From Gigaspora margarita (lineage: Eukaryota > Glomeromycota > Glomeromycetes > Diversisporales > Gigasporaceae), in contig WTPW01000625.1 of the NCBI GenBank assembly GCA_009809945.1, positions 284,639 to 348,638 on the forward strand: a DNA stretch of 64,000 nt. The letters are read 5' to 3'. Within the stretch, counting starts at the first letter, position 1, and each line of letters begins with the position of its first letter. A program made the translations under genes and the position numbers. Below, one piece after another: positions 33,901-45,825 of the stretch. The notes beneath the pieces are model-generated. The model was not told the origin of the DNA and did not search any database. It saw only the letters and a program-made list of their open reading frames with translations.

Positions 33901-35820
33901 TTGCAAAAACTATATACACAAATAGATCAAATCACTAACCAAAACCAGCTCAACAAATTCTGGAATAAACTTCAAAAAACTCTAATTAAAGCTTCTACGA
34001 AACATATTCTCTTTTACAAAATTAACACTATTAAAGAAATTAAAGAAACTTCCTCCTCAAAACAAACTTCTCTCTTTTACAGATATAAAGAAATCCAATA
34101 TCTCAAACATCATACTTCCTCTTCCAACTTTCTTCCACTATGCAAAAAATATAATTTACAATATACTGACTGCTTACTTCAACTACTAACACCTACTTTA
34201 TTACAAATTAAAGAAGAATTTCAGCAAATCAAAACTGCTCTCAATATTCAACAACAACAAACTATCTATAAAGAAATTCAACAAAAAATTGAAAACCGTA
34301 ACCAAAATTTTTTTGAAACCCCAAAATTCTTTTATAAAAAAATTCTTGAAAAATACAATAATATACATATCAATAGATTATCTATTGAAAACTCACTTCT
34401 TACTGAACACAATGAAATTCTTAATTCAATTCATAATCACTTTACTGAATACTTTAAAGAAAAGCCTCTTCAACCAATCTTACCCTCTTCTGAATTCTAT
34501 TATCTTTATGAAGCACATCCTGAATATGAAGAGCATTACCTTAACTTATTTCAAGACATCACAGATCAAGAATGGCAAGATATCTTAACTAAACTTCCAA
34601 ATCAAAAAGCAGCAGGTCCCTCTGAAATCTGTTATAAACATATCAAATATGCTAGTTACAAAGCACAAACACTCTTTAAAAAATTTTTTAACAAATGCTT
34701 TCAACTACAAAAAATTCCTACAGATTGGAAATTCTCTAATATATTTCTTATTTCAAAAAAATCTAATTGGGATTTCACTCTTAATCAAGTTTGTCCAATT
34801 TCTATTATTGAACCCTTCAAAAAAACCTTTGCCAAAATCTTTACTAAATGACTTGATCAAATTATCTTTGATAACAATCTTTTATCTAATTTAAATTTTG
34901 CTGCTTCTAAAAATTTCTCTACCTATATTTCTATACAAATTCTTCATAATACTATTGAATACTATAAAATATACAACAAAAAAGCTTGGATTCTTTTTCA
35001 AGATATGTCTAAAGCATTTGACAAAATCAATATTTCATACCTTCAAGATACCTGTAAAAGAATTGGTATTCTTAATTCAGATATCAACCTAATTACCGAA
35101 TTATACTCATTAAGACAAGCAAGAATTATTACTGCACATGGTCTTACCTCTCCTGTTAATATCCAATCTGAAATAGAACAAGAAGAGACCTACTCACCTC
35201 TACTTTGGAAAATTTACTATGATTCAATTCTTACTTTTATTCACCAAAAATATCAAAACTATCTACTCAAAATTGCAGCACAATCTCCTCTTGATATAAT
35301 TACCAATACTACTACTACTAGTACTTCAATTCACCCATTAGCCTACATAGATGATACAACATAGCTCTGTGAAAGCTCTAAAACTATGCAAAATATTCTT
35401 AATGACACCTCTGAACTTTATAAAATTAACAATATAGAAGTCAATCCCTCAAAATCTGATTTACTTCATATTCATCCTAGATCCTACAAATCACAAACAA
35501 CACCTCTTTTGTTCAATAACCAACCCATCTTACCCAGAAAGTCTAATGATGTTATTAGATACTTAGGTATCTATTTTGATAGAAATGGTTCAACCAAACC
35601 AACATTTGATGCAATTGTTAACAAAATTGAAAATTTTATTTGTCTAATAAAATACAAAAAACTTATACTTTTACAAATTTCATCACTATTCAATCTTATA
35701 CTTCAACCCTCTATTGAATATCTTTTACAAGTATGCATTATCCACAATTATCCAAACCAAATTATCTCGTCTCTTTACTATTCAAACCAAAAAAATGCTT
35801 TCTCTTGCCAAAAACACTAA
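33901..35820 (+). pseudogene. LINE reverse transcriptase remnant
   Basis: Three successive frames continue the endonuclease. 33901-34851 ends GPSEICYKHIKYASYKAQ... KIPTDWKFSNIFLISKK (fingers). 35005-35364 has ILFQDMSKAFDKINISYLQD (palm, first catalytic Asp) and AYIDDTT (the FADD/YxDD-type box) just before a TAG. 35386-35820 has NPSKSDLLHIHPRS and VIRYLGIYFDRNGS (thumb side). In-frame TGA near 34849 and TAG near 35362 separate them. The motifs are those of LINE reverse transcriptases; the enzyme is not functional. Confidence 0.85.
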
Positions 35821-36730
35821 CAATATAGTTTTTACCAATCCTATAACATTTAATCTGCCAACTCTTAACAATCTAATCCAAAAAACAAGTTCTGCTAATA
35901 TTGAACGTATTTTTAACTCTAGCCCAATTCTTAAAAATATTGGTATTATCTATATTAAATCATGGCTAACCAAAGTATGGTCTCTCAACTTAACCCAAAA
36001 TCTACTTATTACTTATAGTCATAAAACCAAAAACTTTACATTTATTTTTCAACTTATACAATTAGCCAAAAATAATATTATCTTATTAAATCTTTCACTT
36101 AATTCTTATTATCCAGATTTCTTTTCTAATATATATCTAATCTATGATATACTTCCATCAAATCCACAAACCTCTATAATTAATAGTATGAGAAATAACT
36201 GGTTCTATTTATTAAACAAATTACAACTGCAAACAATAAATATATTCTTCCATGGAATAATATTTATCTACATACTAATAAACCTACTAAAGGTCATCAA
36301 CCTTTATGGTTCTCTAATATGCTCTATTTTATACAAGATAATACAATTATAAATACCTGTTCTCATCTCTGTATACCTCCAATTAACTCTTTTATTAATA
36401 CAACATATTTTTTTTCTCCTTTAATAACCTCCAATCCTTTTTCACTATACAAATACACTATACTTCTAACAATAATCTCTTCTTATCACATCAAACTTCT
36501 TTATCAAAAACTACAACATATAATATAAATTCTTCAGATTCAGATTTCATACAACTACTACCCAATATCTCTTCATTTTCAAATACCTTTTCCTCATTTA
36601 ACCTTCCCTATAATCAAATTAACAAATCTAAAAATCAAACATACATTCAAATAGATTACAAAGAAATTCTTGCTCTAATTCATATTTTTAATCTTACTAA
36701 TACTACAACTTTCTCTACTCCCTCTTAATC
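35714..36730 (+). pseudogene. LINE connection region remnant
   Basis: A 212-codon frame (35714-36352) and a smaller one (36319-36528) continue the LINE between reverse transcriptase and RNase H. They start NIFYKYALSTIIQTKLSRLF, overlapping the previous frame by a frameshift. No domain motif is visible; the tryptophan, asparagine and leucine spacing resembles the connecting region of LINEs with RNase H. Confidence 0.55.
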
Positions 36731-37325
36731 TATATCACAAATTTATATTCCTATACAAGAAATACAACTAATATACCATTTAACCAATAATGCTACCTAT
36801 TAACATCAACTCACTAATCTTCTATCACTTATTCAAAATCTTACTTCACAAGAACTTCATTTCTATACTGATGCTTCAATACAAAATCTACAATCATCAA
36901 ATATTAGGTTCCGCAATTTGATTTGATCTTCAAATATTTGAATCAAATATTTGATCAAATTCAAATTCAAATTTGACTATATTTGATTTGATCAAATTCA
37001 AATCTGGCCAAATTTGATTTGATTTGACAAATATTTGATTTAATTTGAAATTACTATCAAAAATTCAAATTCAAATCAAATTCAAATTCAAATATTTGAA
37101 TCAAATCAAATTCAAATTAGGGTCAATTTGATTTGATCAAATTCAAATTTACCCTATATTTGATTTGATTTGAATTTGAGAAACCCTATCAAATATTAAA
37201 TCTGGTATGGTTGGATTTGTGAAAATAATACTTCTATTAAATTCAATGCAGCTACTACTTCATATTCTGATACAACATGAACTGAACTTGGAGCAATTAT
37301 TTCTCTTCTTCTTGCAACTCCCAAT
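36600..37325 (+). pseudogene. LINE RNase H domain, first part, split by a MITE
   Basis: ELHFYTDASIQNLQSSN (about 36850-36900) carries the first RNase H Asp. The frame is then cut by the 284 bp MITE and resumes as GWICENNTSIKFNAATTSYS and TELGAIISLLLATPN (second acidic position) up to 37325, with a frameshift and a stop. The 664 bp hAT element follows directly. Confidence 0.75.
36904..37187. mobile_element. hAT-type MITE of 284 bp (CAAATATTTG family), copy 2
   Basis: Inserted in the LINE RNase H region. The flanking octamers ATCAAATA are identical (36896-36903, 37188-37195). Ends TTAGGTTCCGCAATTTG and (other strand) AGGGTTTCTCAAATTC. Confidence 0.85.
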
Positions 37326-37989
37326 TAGTGATATGGGCTGATCCCAAAAGCTTGGGCTAACCTGGCTGAGAAAATTTCTCAGACCGGTTGACCAGGTTGA
37401 CCATATTATTAAAAATTTTTAGTCAATTCAAAATTACCAACCACACCTATAATGTGATCTCCTAACAATAATTTCAGTAATTTTACTAAACAAATTAACA
37501 TACTTCAAAAAATTCTCATGTTTATATTGGTTGACTGTATATCATACCAAAATTTTCTGATATTACATTGACTTAATGCAAGCTGAACCTATGATTAATT
37601 TCAACCTAATTCGACAACTTGCCCAAAAGTTCTGGTAACTTATATCAATGATCTTAGTAACTTACCATTTGGTAATTATCAGCAGTTAAGTCAACTGCGG
37701 AATTAAGTTCTTAAAAATTATTTAGTGGCCTGACAAGAAGTAAAAATAATTAGGCAGTCAGAAAAGCTCTGATTTGTCCATTGAACTATGAAAGATTAAT
37801 TTGGATTAGCTTATTGATGGACTGACTATTGGTGGTTTCTAGTAAATTAAAGTGAATAAAAGGTTGAGAAATAGATCAATTTAAAATCCTAACTTATCTT
37901 AGTCAGCCCGCCTGGCCTGTGAAGGTGTGGGTCAAACTTTAGCCTGCTCTTCAACTCAGCTGATGGGCCGTGATCAGCCTGTATCACTA
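37326..37989. mobile_element. Non-autonomous hAT element, 664 bp
   Basis: Inverted ends TAGTGATATGGGCTGATC and (other strand) TAGTGATACAGGCTGATC. Perfect 8-bp duplication CTCCCAAT at 37318-37325 and 37990-37997, with the LINE frame on both sides. No transposase frame. The inside repeats AGCTTGGGCTAACCTGG-like and GACTGACTATTGG-like words. Confidence 0.9.
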
Positions 37990-38007
37990 CTCCCAATAAT
38001 ACTTATA

Positions 38008-38938
38008 CTAGTGTTAGGTGCCCGGGCATTGCCGCAGGCTAGAAGGATTCTAATTTTTTTTATTTGTCATTAATGAGGTATAAATGAACCTTGGTTCAAA
38101 TGAACCCGGTCTTGGTTAAAAAGAACGCGATCTTGGTCATGATCTGGTAACGATCCTGGTTCTTAAACCCAGTTTTGGTTCAAATGAACCCAGTCTTGGT
38201 TCAAATGAACTCGATCTAGGTTAAAAAGAACCAAATCATGGTTTTGATCTGGACCCGATCTTGGTTCTCAAACCCGGTCATGATTCAAATGAACCCAGTT
38301 TTGGTTAAAAGAAACTAACTTAGCATTATTTGAACCCGATCTTGGTTCGTGAACCCAGTCTTGGTTCAAATGAACCTGATCTTGGTTCAACAAACCCGAT
38401 CTGAACCCGGGATGTCAGAGTTTGAATTTTCGTGTAATACGATCATTTTCATGGGAATACAAAAGTCAAGCTTTTAAGAGTTATACCATATTAACTATAG
38501 AATAGTATAGAACATGTACAATTGTGCGCAATGTTTCTGTAGTTAATTTATACTCTCTATGAGTGTATATTCCGCCTATTAATAATTGACAGTTATATAA
38601 TTTATTATATTATTATTTTGGTAAATTATTTAACTGAACATACGCGATTTAGTCAATAAAGGTTATCTACATATATAATTGTATATATCAATAAATTGTT
38701 AAGCTTTAAAATGTTATATTTTTACAATTAAGTTTAAACAGATGCACAATTAACAATAACTATTTCGATCCAAGCATTAAATATTATTATGAGTAAAAAT
38801 TTATAATTTTAATATTCTTTAATTAATGAATTTTTTACTTTGAACTTATTTTCTATTAGTCAATCAAATTTTGTTAAAATAAACGCATGCACAAATTCTC
38901 ATGCATTCGGAATCTATGTCGGGCTGATCTGGAATTGA
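38008..38938 (-). mobile_element. Probable non-autonomous Helitron
   Basis: On the minus strand the 3' end shows a GC hairpin (GCCTGCGGC-AAT-GCCCGGGC, 38018-38041) followed by ACCTAACACTAG and then host T, the CTRR-type end of Helitrons with no target duplication. LINE sequence stands immediately beyond it. The 5' end is less sure: TC at 38937-38938 on the minus strand next to host T is one candidate, since the LINE frame (KINKRMHKFCLFQTACKIIK) resumes there. A 21-bp satellite fills part of it. 48420-48560 is a partial copy. Confidence 0.6.
38083..38411. repeat. 21-bp satellite with higher-order organisation
   Basis: About 15 units around CTTGGTTCAAATGAACCCGGT. Each core GGTTCAAATGAACC is close to palindromic. 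Variant units (GGTTAAAAAGAACC, GGTCATGATCTGG, GGTTCTTAAACCC) recur in the same order roughly every four to five units, so the array has a higher-order period of about 84-105 bp. It lies inside the probable Helitron. Confidence 0.85.
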
Positions 38939-38959
38939 TGAAAATAAATAAACGCATGC

Positions 38960-39927
38960 ACAAATTTTGTTTATTCCAGACAGCTTGTAAAATTATTAAA
39001 AAAAAGCATGACATAAGCTCAAATAGTGATGAACAACTGCACTGTAATGTATTGATAAATATCCATTTAGACAACAATACTGCAATCAAAAACCTAAAAC
39101 AAATACATCTTTCAAAACCCACACAAATCAAAAACTGGGATATTATATCTATTATTAATCAAATTAAATCTATTAAAAACATCTCATTTACTCTACACAA
39201 GATCAAATCACATCTTAATCCTATTCATAACCAAGCAGACTTACTTGCAAAAATGGAACTAACAAACCAATACTTAAAATACATATAATTTTCTAAATCT
39301 ACCAATACATTTTTTATAGAACAATTGTCTTATTCCTTTCAAAATATGAACCTTTATCAAAAATATATATACTATACAAGAACTATACTCCTGGTCTACT
39401 CTTAAAAGATTTAAAAATATAGCTGAACCCAATTGGACATTATGTCTTGATATCCTAAACACACTTGAACATAATCACTCAAATATTCTTTTAGAATCAA
39501 AATGCTAACAAATAATCTTCCAACTATAGAAAACCTTTATATTCGCTATCCTTATCTATATCCAACATCAAAATGCTCTCGCTGTTCAGATAATAAAGAT
39601 ACTATACATATACTTCTCTGTTCAAACAATAACAATAATATTCAACAATCTATAACTAATATAATTACTAATACACTTACCTCTCTCAAAATTACTACTA
39701 TATCACCAACTACAATTCTCAATATTCTTCTTTACTTCACACTTAATTCATCTAATCCACAATTTAACTCTTTTCTTTACTATATTATTGGAATCTTTTC
39801 TACTAATATTTTTGAAAATATTAAACTACTTACTGCTAAACAAACTAAATTATTTTTTACTACTTTGTCAAATAATCTTTTAGATTGGTTTCAAACTACT
39901 ATTTGGTCTTCACGAAATATATCTTAA
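38960..39927 (+). pseudogene. LINE RNase H end and C-terminal zinc knuckle
   Basis: The frame up to 39288 ends NISFTLHKIKSHLNPIHNQA + DLLAKM, the last part of RNase H (SHxxxxxNxxAD). The next frame (39502-39927) has SKCSRCSDNKDTIHILLC (about 39570-39625), a CxxC...H...C knuckle found at the C-terminus of many LINE proteins. Frames are out of register with each other. Confidence 0.75.
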
Positions 39928-39960
39928 CACCAATAGAAACATGCTTGCAATATTACCTCA

Positions 39961-41479
39961 AAGATAAAAAAAAGGAAATACTTTTTTCCAAATACATTTA
40001 ATACAGCAACCACATCATTATCAAATATATCTCATATAGATTACTCTCCTTTTATAGAAAAATGGTTTCTACAAAGTTACTCTCTAACAAATTGTATACA
40101 CTAATGCCAATAGCATATATCTAAGGTTTTCTCTAACCTATTCTAGCTAGTTAATTAATTTGAAACAATTAATTATAGCATTTATAGAAAATAGGAGGTA
40201 TAATATCATATTGGGTACCTGTTTACAGTAATACAAATATAGTTCTGAAATCTTTAAATGTAAATTTATTATTTTTACTTAAATAAAGTTCCAACTTTGG
40301 CATTTTTAAAAAATATATATATATATATTTAATAAATAAAATATATAATAAATGTACTTCAAAAATGCTAGGTTTTACATGCTTTACATGTAACGCATTT
40401 GCCCATAGCAATCGCATAGCCAATTAGATTGTTGTCTAATAGTTTAATAGTTATAGTCATGATCTTATCACCTATTGGTCAGACTTGAATAATCTATAGC
40501 TTGTTAGAACTGTCTAATTAAGCTGATTTGAATAGTAGTTATTTTATTAGATTCTGATCACTAGATCAGAAGCTATGTTCACTTTTGTATTTTTCTTATA
40601 TATCAACAATAGCTATAGATGCATATATTAATTTTTAATTTAAAGATATATTTGTATATCATTGAGATTAAAGCTTAACTCTGATTGACAAAGAACAGTT
40701 TCTGATCTGATTTAATTTAGATCTTATAGGATTGCCAAATTATTGCACTTTCACTTTACTACTTAAACTAAAGACAAACAAATTTTGAACACATAATTTT
40801 CTGAAGTAAATTAGACAAATAAAAATCAGTATTAAATGTAATATAAAGAAATTCAAAACAAATATTCACTTTGCAATAATTATTTTTGCTACAAAACTTA
40901 AATTATCAAATTATCTATTTTGCTCTAATAAAAAGGTTTTCTTATACAATTTGCTATGTAATATTCTTTCAAACTATATACTACAACTTTTTTTCTAAGA
41001 TTTTTAATGCTAGAAGATTAATTCATTCCTTCAATTTTATTAAATTTATAGTAGATTTGTTCTTTAATATAATATAGTAATATATTATCTTAATATAATT
41101 ACATGAATCAATATAAAAAATATTCATACTGCTTTGTTTTCTCTGCTCTTTTTTGCTTATGAGCATTGCAAGAATGAATATACAATACTATTATTTTTTG
41201 TTATATGATATTTCCTTTTTTATGCATTTTTTTGAAGAAGTTAGTATATTAACAAATCATTAAAGAATTAATTATATTCTTTTTATAATTGTTGTAAAGA
41301 CTTTATTAAATCAAATTCAAATACAGTCAGACCTTTAGCTATAGAGAAATATTTAATTAGATCATAGAGTAACTATTATTATATAATAAATATGGTTTTA
41401 GTAGCCTATCAATAATAGATTTGATCAGCTAATGTATATTTACAGAATAAAGAACATGCATTAATTTATAACTCACATT
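39961..41479. other. AT-rich stretch, no supported feature
   Basis: This begins with probable LINE 3' sequence and continues with AT-rich DNA without ORF motifs or paired ends. 40310-40345 is an AT dinucleotide-rich tract. Small frames (40223-40423, 40886-41077) are not supported. Confidence 0.4.
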
Positions 41480-42785
41480 ATAAAATTATCTTTTTTAATG
41501 TGCACTTAGAAAGTGTGTTATATTTTAGTAGTTGCATTTTGGAAGCTGCATTTAGAATATTTTGTATACTATTCAGAAAATTAAACTGTATTTATATTCG
41601 CATACATGTGACTTATTTAGGCCAGACATGTGTTTTATATTGCAACACTCTTCTCTCCAAAAAAGAGAAAGAAGTAGTTCATATAGGACCCTGAAATATA
41701 CATAGATAGGTCAGGTATTAGTTTGCTTATTTTTGGGGTATTATGCAAATCTTTTCTATTTTTGGTAATTTTTTGCTTATTTTTAAGGTTTTTTTCTGCA
41801 GATTTTTCTATTTTTAGTAATTTTATAACTAACCTGACCTATCTATGTATATTTCAGGGCCCTATTCATATAGTTAATTTACAAAAAATTTTTTTCAAAA
41901 AAAATTATAAAAGTTTTTTGAATATCCTATAGTTCTTTGTATACTTAACTAAAATTTTTTTACTATGAAAAGGTGCACTAAAAAGAGAAAAATATATAAA
42001 ACATATAATCAACTTGGTCTGGCCTTAGCATATATATTCTAAAGAGCATTCAGTTTAGAAATAAAATTTAGAATACCTTGTGCATTATGAATTTTTTGTA
42101 ATAAACAAATTATTATAAGACCTCTAAATGCAACACAAAGTGAAATTCCCACAAATGCAATTACATAACTTTTATAAATATAATATCTTTTATGCAACCC
42201 TATAAATATTGTATACTATTCAGAAGATTTAACTATATTTATAGTCATATTTTTATGCTTTTTTGCATATACATCCTGAGGTATAAAAAATTAGAATACC
42301 TTGCTCATTGTGAATTATTTACAACAAGCAAAATTATGAGACCTTTAAATGCAACACATAAGGACAACCTAATAAAATACAACCAAAAGTTCAATTCCTA
42401 CAAATATAACTCTATAACTTCTATAAATACAACTCCTATTTATTCAACTCTATAAATATAATATACTATTCAAAGATTTACTATATTTATATTCACATTT
42501 TTTGACTAATTTAGTATATATATCCTAAGATGCATCTAGTTTAGAAATGAAAAAATTAGAATATTTTGTGAATTAAAATTATTTTCAAAAAACAAAAAAA
42601 TTATAAGATCTCTTTATACAATATTTAAGTACAACCTCATAAATGCAACCAAATATACAATTTCTACAAGTGATATTTTATAACTTTATAAATACAATAC
42701 TATTATACAACTCCATAAATATATATAGTATTCAGAAAATTTAATTATATTTATATTTACATTTTTGTATTTGTTTAACATATCA
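41480..42785. repeat. Tandem repeat with units of about 270 bp
   Basis: TATTGTATACTATTCAGAAR + ATTTAACTATATTTATA recurs at about 41560, 42210, 42465 and 42725. Each is followed or preceded by AGAATACCTTGTGCATTATG-like and TAAATGCAACACA-like segments. A MITE is inserted at 41685-41863. A further unit lies at 45391-45600, beyond the foldback element 42786-45137, so the array was split. Confidence 0.7.
41685..41863. mobile_element. hAT-type MITE, AGGACCCTGAAATATACATA family, copy 2
   Basis: 179 bp. Ends AGGACCCTGAAATATACATA and its inverse. The flanking octamers GTTCATAT and ATTCATAT match at 7 of 8. It interrupts a tandem-repeat unit. Confidence 0.9.
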
Positions 42786-42851
42786 GTCAGGGAAGATATC
42801 ATACCATGTGATAAATTAAAATAAAATTTATAATAAAAATATATAAATTTA

Positions 42852-43164
42852 GTACATATGAATTCTGTGCCAGGTTATATCAATCATGTGCTGAACTGCA
42901 AATCAGATTTCAAGATCAGGTATAATGTAATACAAGCATGAAATTTCAAAAAACCTTTCATTTTTGTCAAAAATCTCCTATTTACAAAAAAGTTTGCATA
43001 AAAAACCACTTTAGTGCACTAACAAAAAGTTCTCCTTGAATGATTTTACTATATGTCTTGCTAACCTTAAACTCTAACCTAACTCTAACCCTAACATTAA
43101 TAAACTTCAAAAAAATTTGCCTGTGCTACATGATCGATATAACCTAGTACAGAATTCATACATG
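42852..43164. mobile_element. MULE-like MITE with 10-bp target duplication
   Basis: TATAAATTTA is duplicated at 42842-42851 and 43165-43174 (MULEs usually make 9 or 10). Inverted ends contain ATGAATTCTGTGCCAGGTTA / ATGAATTCTGTACTAGGTTA and TATCRATCATGT. The interior has CTCTAACCCTAACATTAAT. The interior is related to 52330-52640 in opposite orientation. Confidence 0.8.
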
Positions 43165-43255
43165 TATAAATTTACTATAAACTTAAAGCTCAAGTTTCTT
43201 TTTAACATATATATTAATTGATAGTCTGCTAGTTAATCAAAGATCGATTATAGTA

Positions 43256-43705
43256 TAACATGATGCAAATTATATATAAAAATTACTATAAATGAAATGT
43301 GGCATGCATACATATAAAAGTTTTTTCTTACTAAGTTAACAATACATGTTTACTAATTGAAAGTTGTAGAGCTCATCTGGGTGTATCTAAAGATGGTTAG
43401 ATCATCCAAATCAGCCTAGTAGATTGCAAGATATCATTAAAAAATGATTGGATGACTATATAAAATATCTATATATCAATGTTTGTTTATATAGAAATTT
43501 TATATAGTTGTCCAATCGTTTTTCAATAATATCTTGCCATCTACTAGACTGATTTAGATGATCTAATGCTATTAGATATGTTTTGATGAGCTTTACAACT
43601 TTCAATTAGTGGACATGTGTTGTTAACTTAGTAAGAAAATATTTTTATATATATGCATACTACATTCTGTCTATAGTGATTTCATATGTGATTTGTATCA
43701 TGTTG
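43256..43705. mobile_element. Palindromic element, 450 bp
   Basis: Inverted arms run from AACATGATGCAAATTATATA on the left to TTTGTATCATGTT on the right, with TTCTTACTAAGTTAACA / TGTTAACTTAGTAAGAA and AAAGTTGTAGAGCTCATC pairs. Centre near 43480. A half copy is at 3384-3462. Confidence 0.8.
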
Positions 43706-44329
43706 TGAAACTGGAAATGTGATCTGATGCAGGCATGTGCTTCATAATTCCAGGTATCTCTTATTTTGAGTTTGCTAGCAGGATACCTCAGATCATTTGG
43801 ATCAAGTTGATAGTTGGAATAATTTTGATCAGAATGATATTAATGATTAAAGGAATTATAATGATACTTATGATTATACTAATCATTATGATCAATGCAG
43901 ATATAAACAGTTAATAAAATAATTATAAATAAAGGCTTTTGAGCTCTTGGAAAATGAGATCCAATTTTTACCTTTGTCTAAATAAAACATACCTACTATT
44001 TTAAACATTCCTTTTATTGTCTTTATTAAATAATACAAATACATATATTTGTATATAATAAACTAATACTTTAGTTGAGTAGCTATTACTATGTCTATTT
44101 TGCCTACATTATCCTGAAACTCTGCCCAACTACTTAGCCAAATATAACATGCCTTTTTTGGCCCCAATGTAACCTAAACTTTTGGTTACCCAAAGCATAA
44201 ACAACCCTATCGATAGACCCACTAATTTTAGTATTGTCAAATTACACTATAATCAATCTCTGATAACTAGCAGACTATTAATTAACTTATTATTAAATTC
44301 TAGTATTAAATATATTAAGAATAGTAAAA

Positions 44330-45005
44330 TAAAATATTTAAAATGACTTTAAAATTTTGCAAAAATTAAACATTTTGCTAGTAAAATTTTATGAAAAAAA
44401 AGATTTGCTAATTTTAAAATACAATTATATGCAAAATTTTATACTGAACAAGTTTACTTAGTAGCAAAATATAAGGTTATCTTGATAAAAAAGCAAATTA
44501 GCTATATGCTAAAATTAAATATTTTTGTTTGTAATATAAACTCCTTTTTTGTCAAAATAGCCTGCTTTGGGCTTCTAAATAAACTAGGTTAGCATATTAA
44601 TTCTACTTGTATCAATATCAAAATGCATTTATTTAAACATTTTACTAAGTAAAAAATAGGGGTAAAGTTAAAAAAATTTTTTTCTAAAAAAAAAAAAGAA
44701 AATATAGTTTGACCTTAATATAAGTAGAAGTACATGCTAAACAAGTTTACTTAGAAGCCCTAAGCAGTTTATCTTAACAAAAAAAGGGGTTTATATTACA
44801 ACCCAAAAATTTTTAACTTTAGCATATAGCTAACTTGCTTTTTTGTCAAGATAATCTATATTTTACTAAGTAAACTTGTTTAGTATAAAATTTTATATTA
44901 TTGTATTTTCAAAATTAGCAAATCTTTTTTTTATTAAATTTATTGTCAAAAGTTTTAATTTTTGCAACTTTTAAAAAGTTGTTTTAAGTGTTTTTTATTT
45001 TACTA
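44330..45005. mobile_element. Diverged palindrome of the 16.6/28 kb family
   Basis: Arms around a centre near 44680 carry ACAAGTTTACTTAGTAGCAA and GGGCTTCTAAATAAAC with their inverses, matching 16640-17400 and 28050-28980. One arm has lost about 70 bp near the centre. CpG is absent. Confidence 0.7.
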
Positions 45006-45141
45006 TTCTTGATATGTTTAACTCTAAAATTCAAAAATAAGTTAATATGTAAGTTGAAAGAAACTTGAGCTTATAGTTTATAGTAAATTTATATATTTTT
45101 ATTAGCACTTACATATAAATTAGTATAATATCTTCCCTACT

Positions 45142-45390
45142 AATATATGGGTCTTTGTCTTGAAATGACCTTATAGGACTATATAGATCTTATGAATAAA
45201 AATTAAAATTCCTAGCCACCCAGTAATCCAATCCAAATAAACTTTTTTTATTTTGTAGAGCTTAGTGAATTTTACAAATAAAAAAAAGTTTATTTGAATT
45301 GGATTACTAGATGGCTAGAAACTTTACTTTTAATTCATAAGATCTACATAGTCCTGTAAGGTTATTTTCAAGGTAAAGACCCTATATATT
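45142..45390. mobile_element. Palindromic MITE, 249 bp
   Basis: Inverted arms AATATATGGGTCTTTGTCTT ... CTTATGAAT and the inverse at the right, continuing to AATCCAATCCAAATAAAC / GTTTATTTGAATTGGATT. Centre near 45266. It abuts the foldback element at 45137 and lies in the same tandem-repeat unit. Confidence 0.75.
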
Positions 45391-45825
45391 CTAAGAAGTT
45401 TCAAATTTAGAAATAAAAAATTAGAGCACATTGTATATTGTGAATTATTTACAACAAACAAAATATTATAAGACCTCAATTTCATAAATGCAATCTAAAA
45501 GTCAATTCCACAAATGCAACTTTACAACTCTATAAATGCAATTTCTACTACATTAATATAGTAGCTTCTTTAACTCTGTTTCAAATATTATTTATTGTAT
45601 AATTTTCAGAAAGTCAACTATAAAACTAACTAAACCAGATAGCACTAATATAATAGTTGGACTTCTTAAGAATAGATGAAATTATTTAATACTTTTTTTG
45701 AATAGACAAAATTATAAGGAACATATTTATATAAATCTCATTTTTTTACTTATAAAAAATTTTAATTTTCTTTAATAAAAACAAAATAAGCCTTTTTTAA
45801 AAATTAATTTTGGTAGCATTACTAC
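45391..45825. repeat. Outlying unit of the ~270 bp tandem repeat, then AT-rich DNA
   Basis: 45391-45580 reads AGAAGTTTCAAATTTAGAAA, GTGAATTATTTACAACAAAC and CTATAAATGCAATTTC, matching units at 42.0-42.5 kb. 45600-45825 shows nothing supported. Confidence 0.6.

Larger units (their letters stand above)
32130..39960 (+). mobile_element. Dead non-LTR retrotransposon (I-type LINE with RNase H)
   Basis: Plus-strand coding remnants occur in the order expected of an I-type LINE: an ORF1-like segment, an apurinic endonuclease domain, reverse transcriptase, RNase H and a C-terminal CCHC-like knuckle. Codon use is strongly A/T-ending. Frameshifts and stops break every domain, and four later insertions interrupt it: 32436-32617, 36904-37187, 37326-37989 and 38008-38938. 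The 5' boundary (taken near 32130) and the 3' boundary (near 39960) are estimates; no target duplication was found. Confidence 0.8.
42786..45137. mobile_element. Foldback element, 2.35 kb, with long inverted ends and nested elements
   Basis: The left end (AGTCAGGGAAGATATCATAC, then TATAAATTTACTATAAACTT and AAAGCTCAAGTTTCTTTTTA) is repeated inverted at the right (GAAACTTGAGCTTATAGTTT ... ATAATATCTTCCCTACT). It contains a MULE-like MITE (42852-43164), a palindrome (43256-43705) and the diverged palindrome 44330-45005. Between them, 43710-44280 has a short low-complexity coding-like stretch (DQVDSWNNFDQNDIND, then NYNDTYDYTNHYDQ) with stops, perhaps a gene-end remnant. No full transposase. Confidence 0.65.

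Noticed and set aside
38083..38411. CRISPR array
   Set aside because: The 21-bp units are contiguous satellite variants with no spacers, and the window is eukaryotic.
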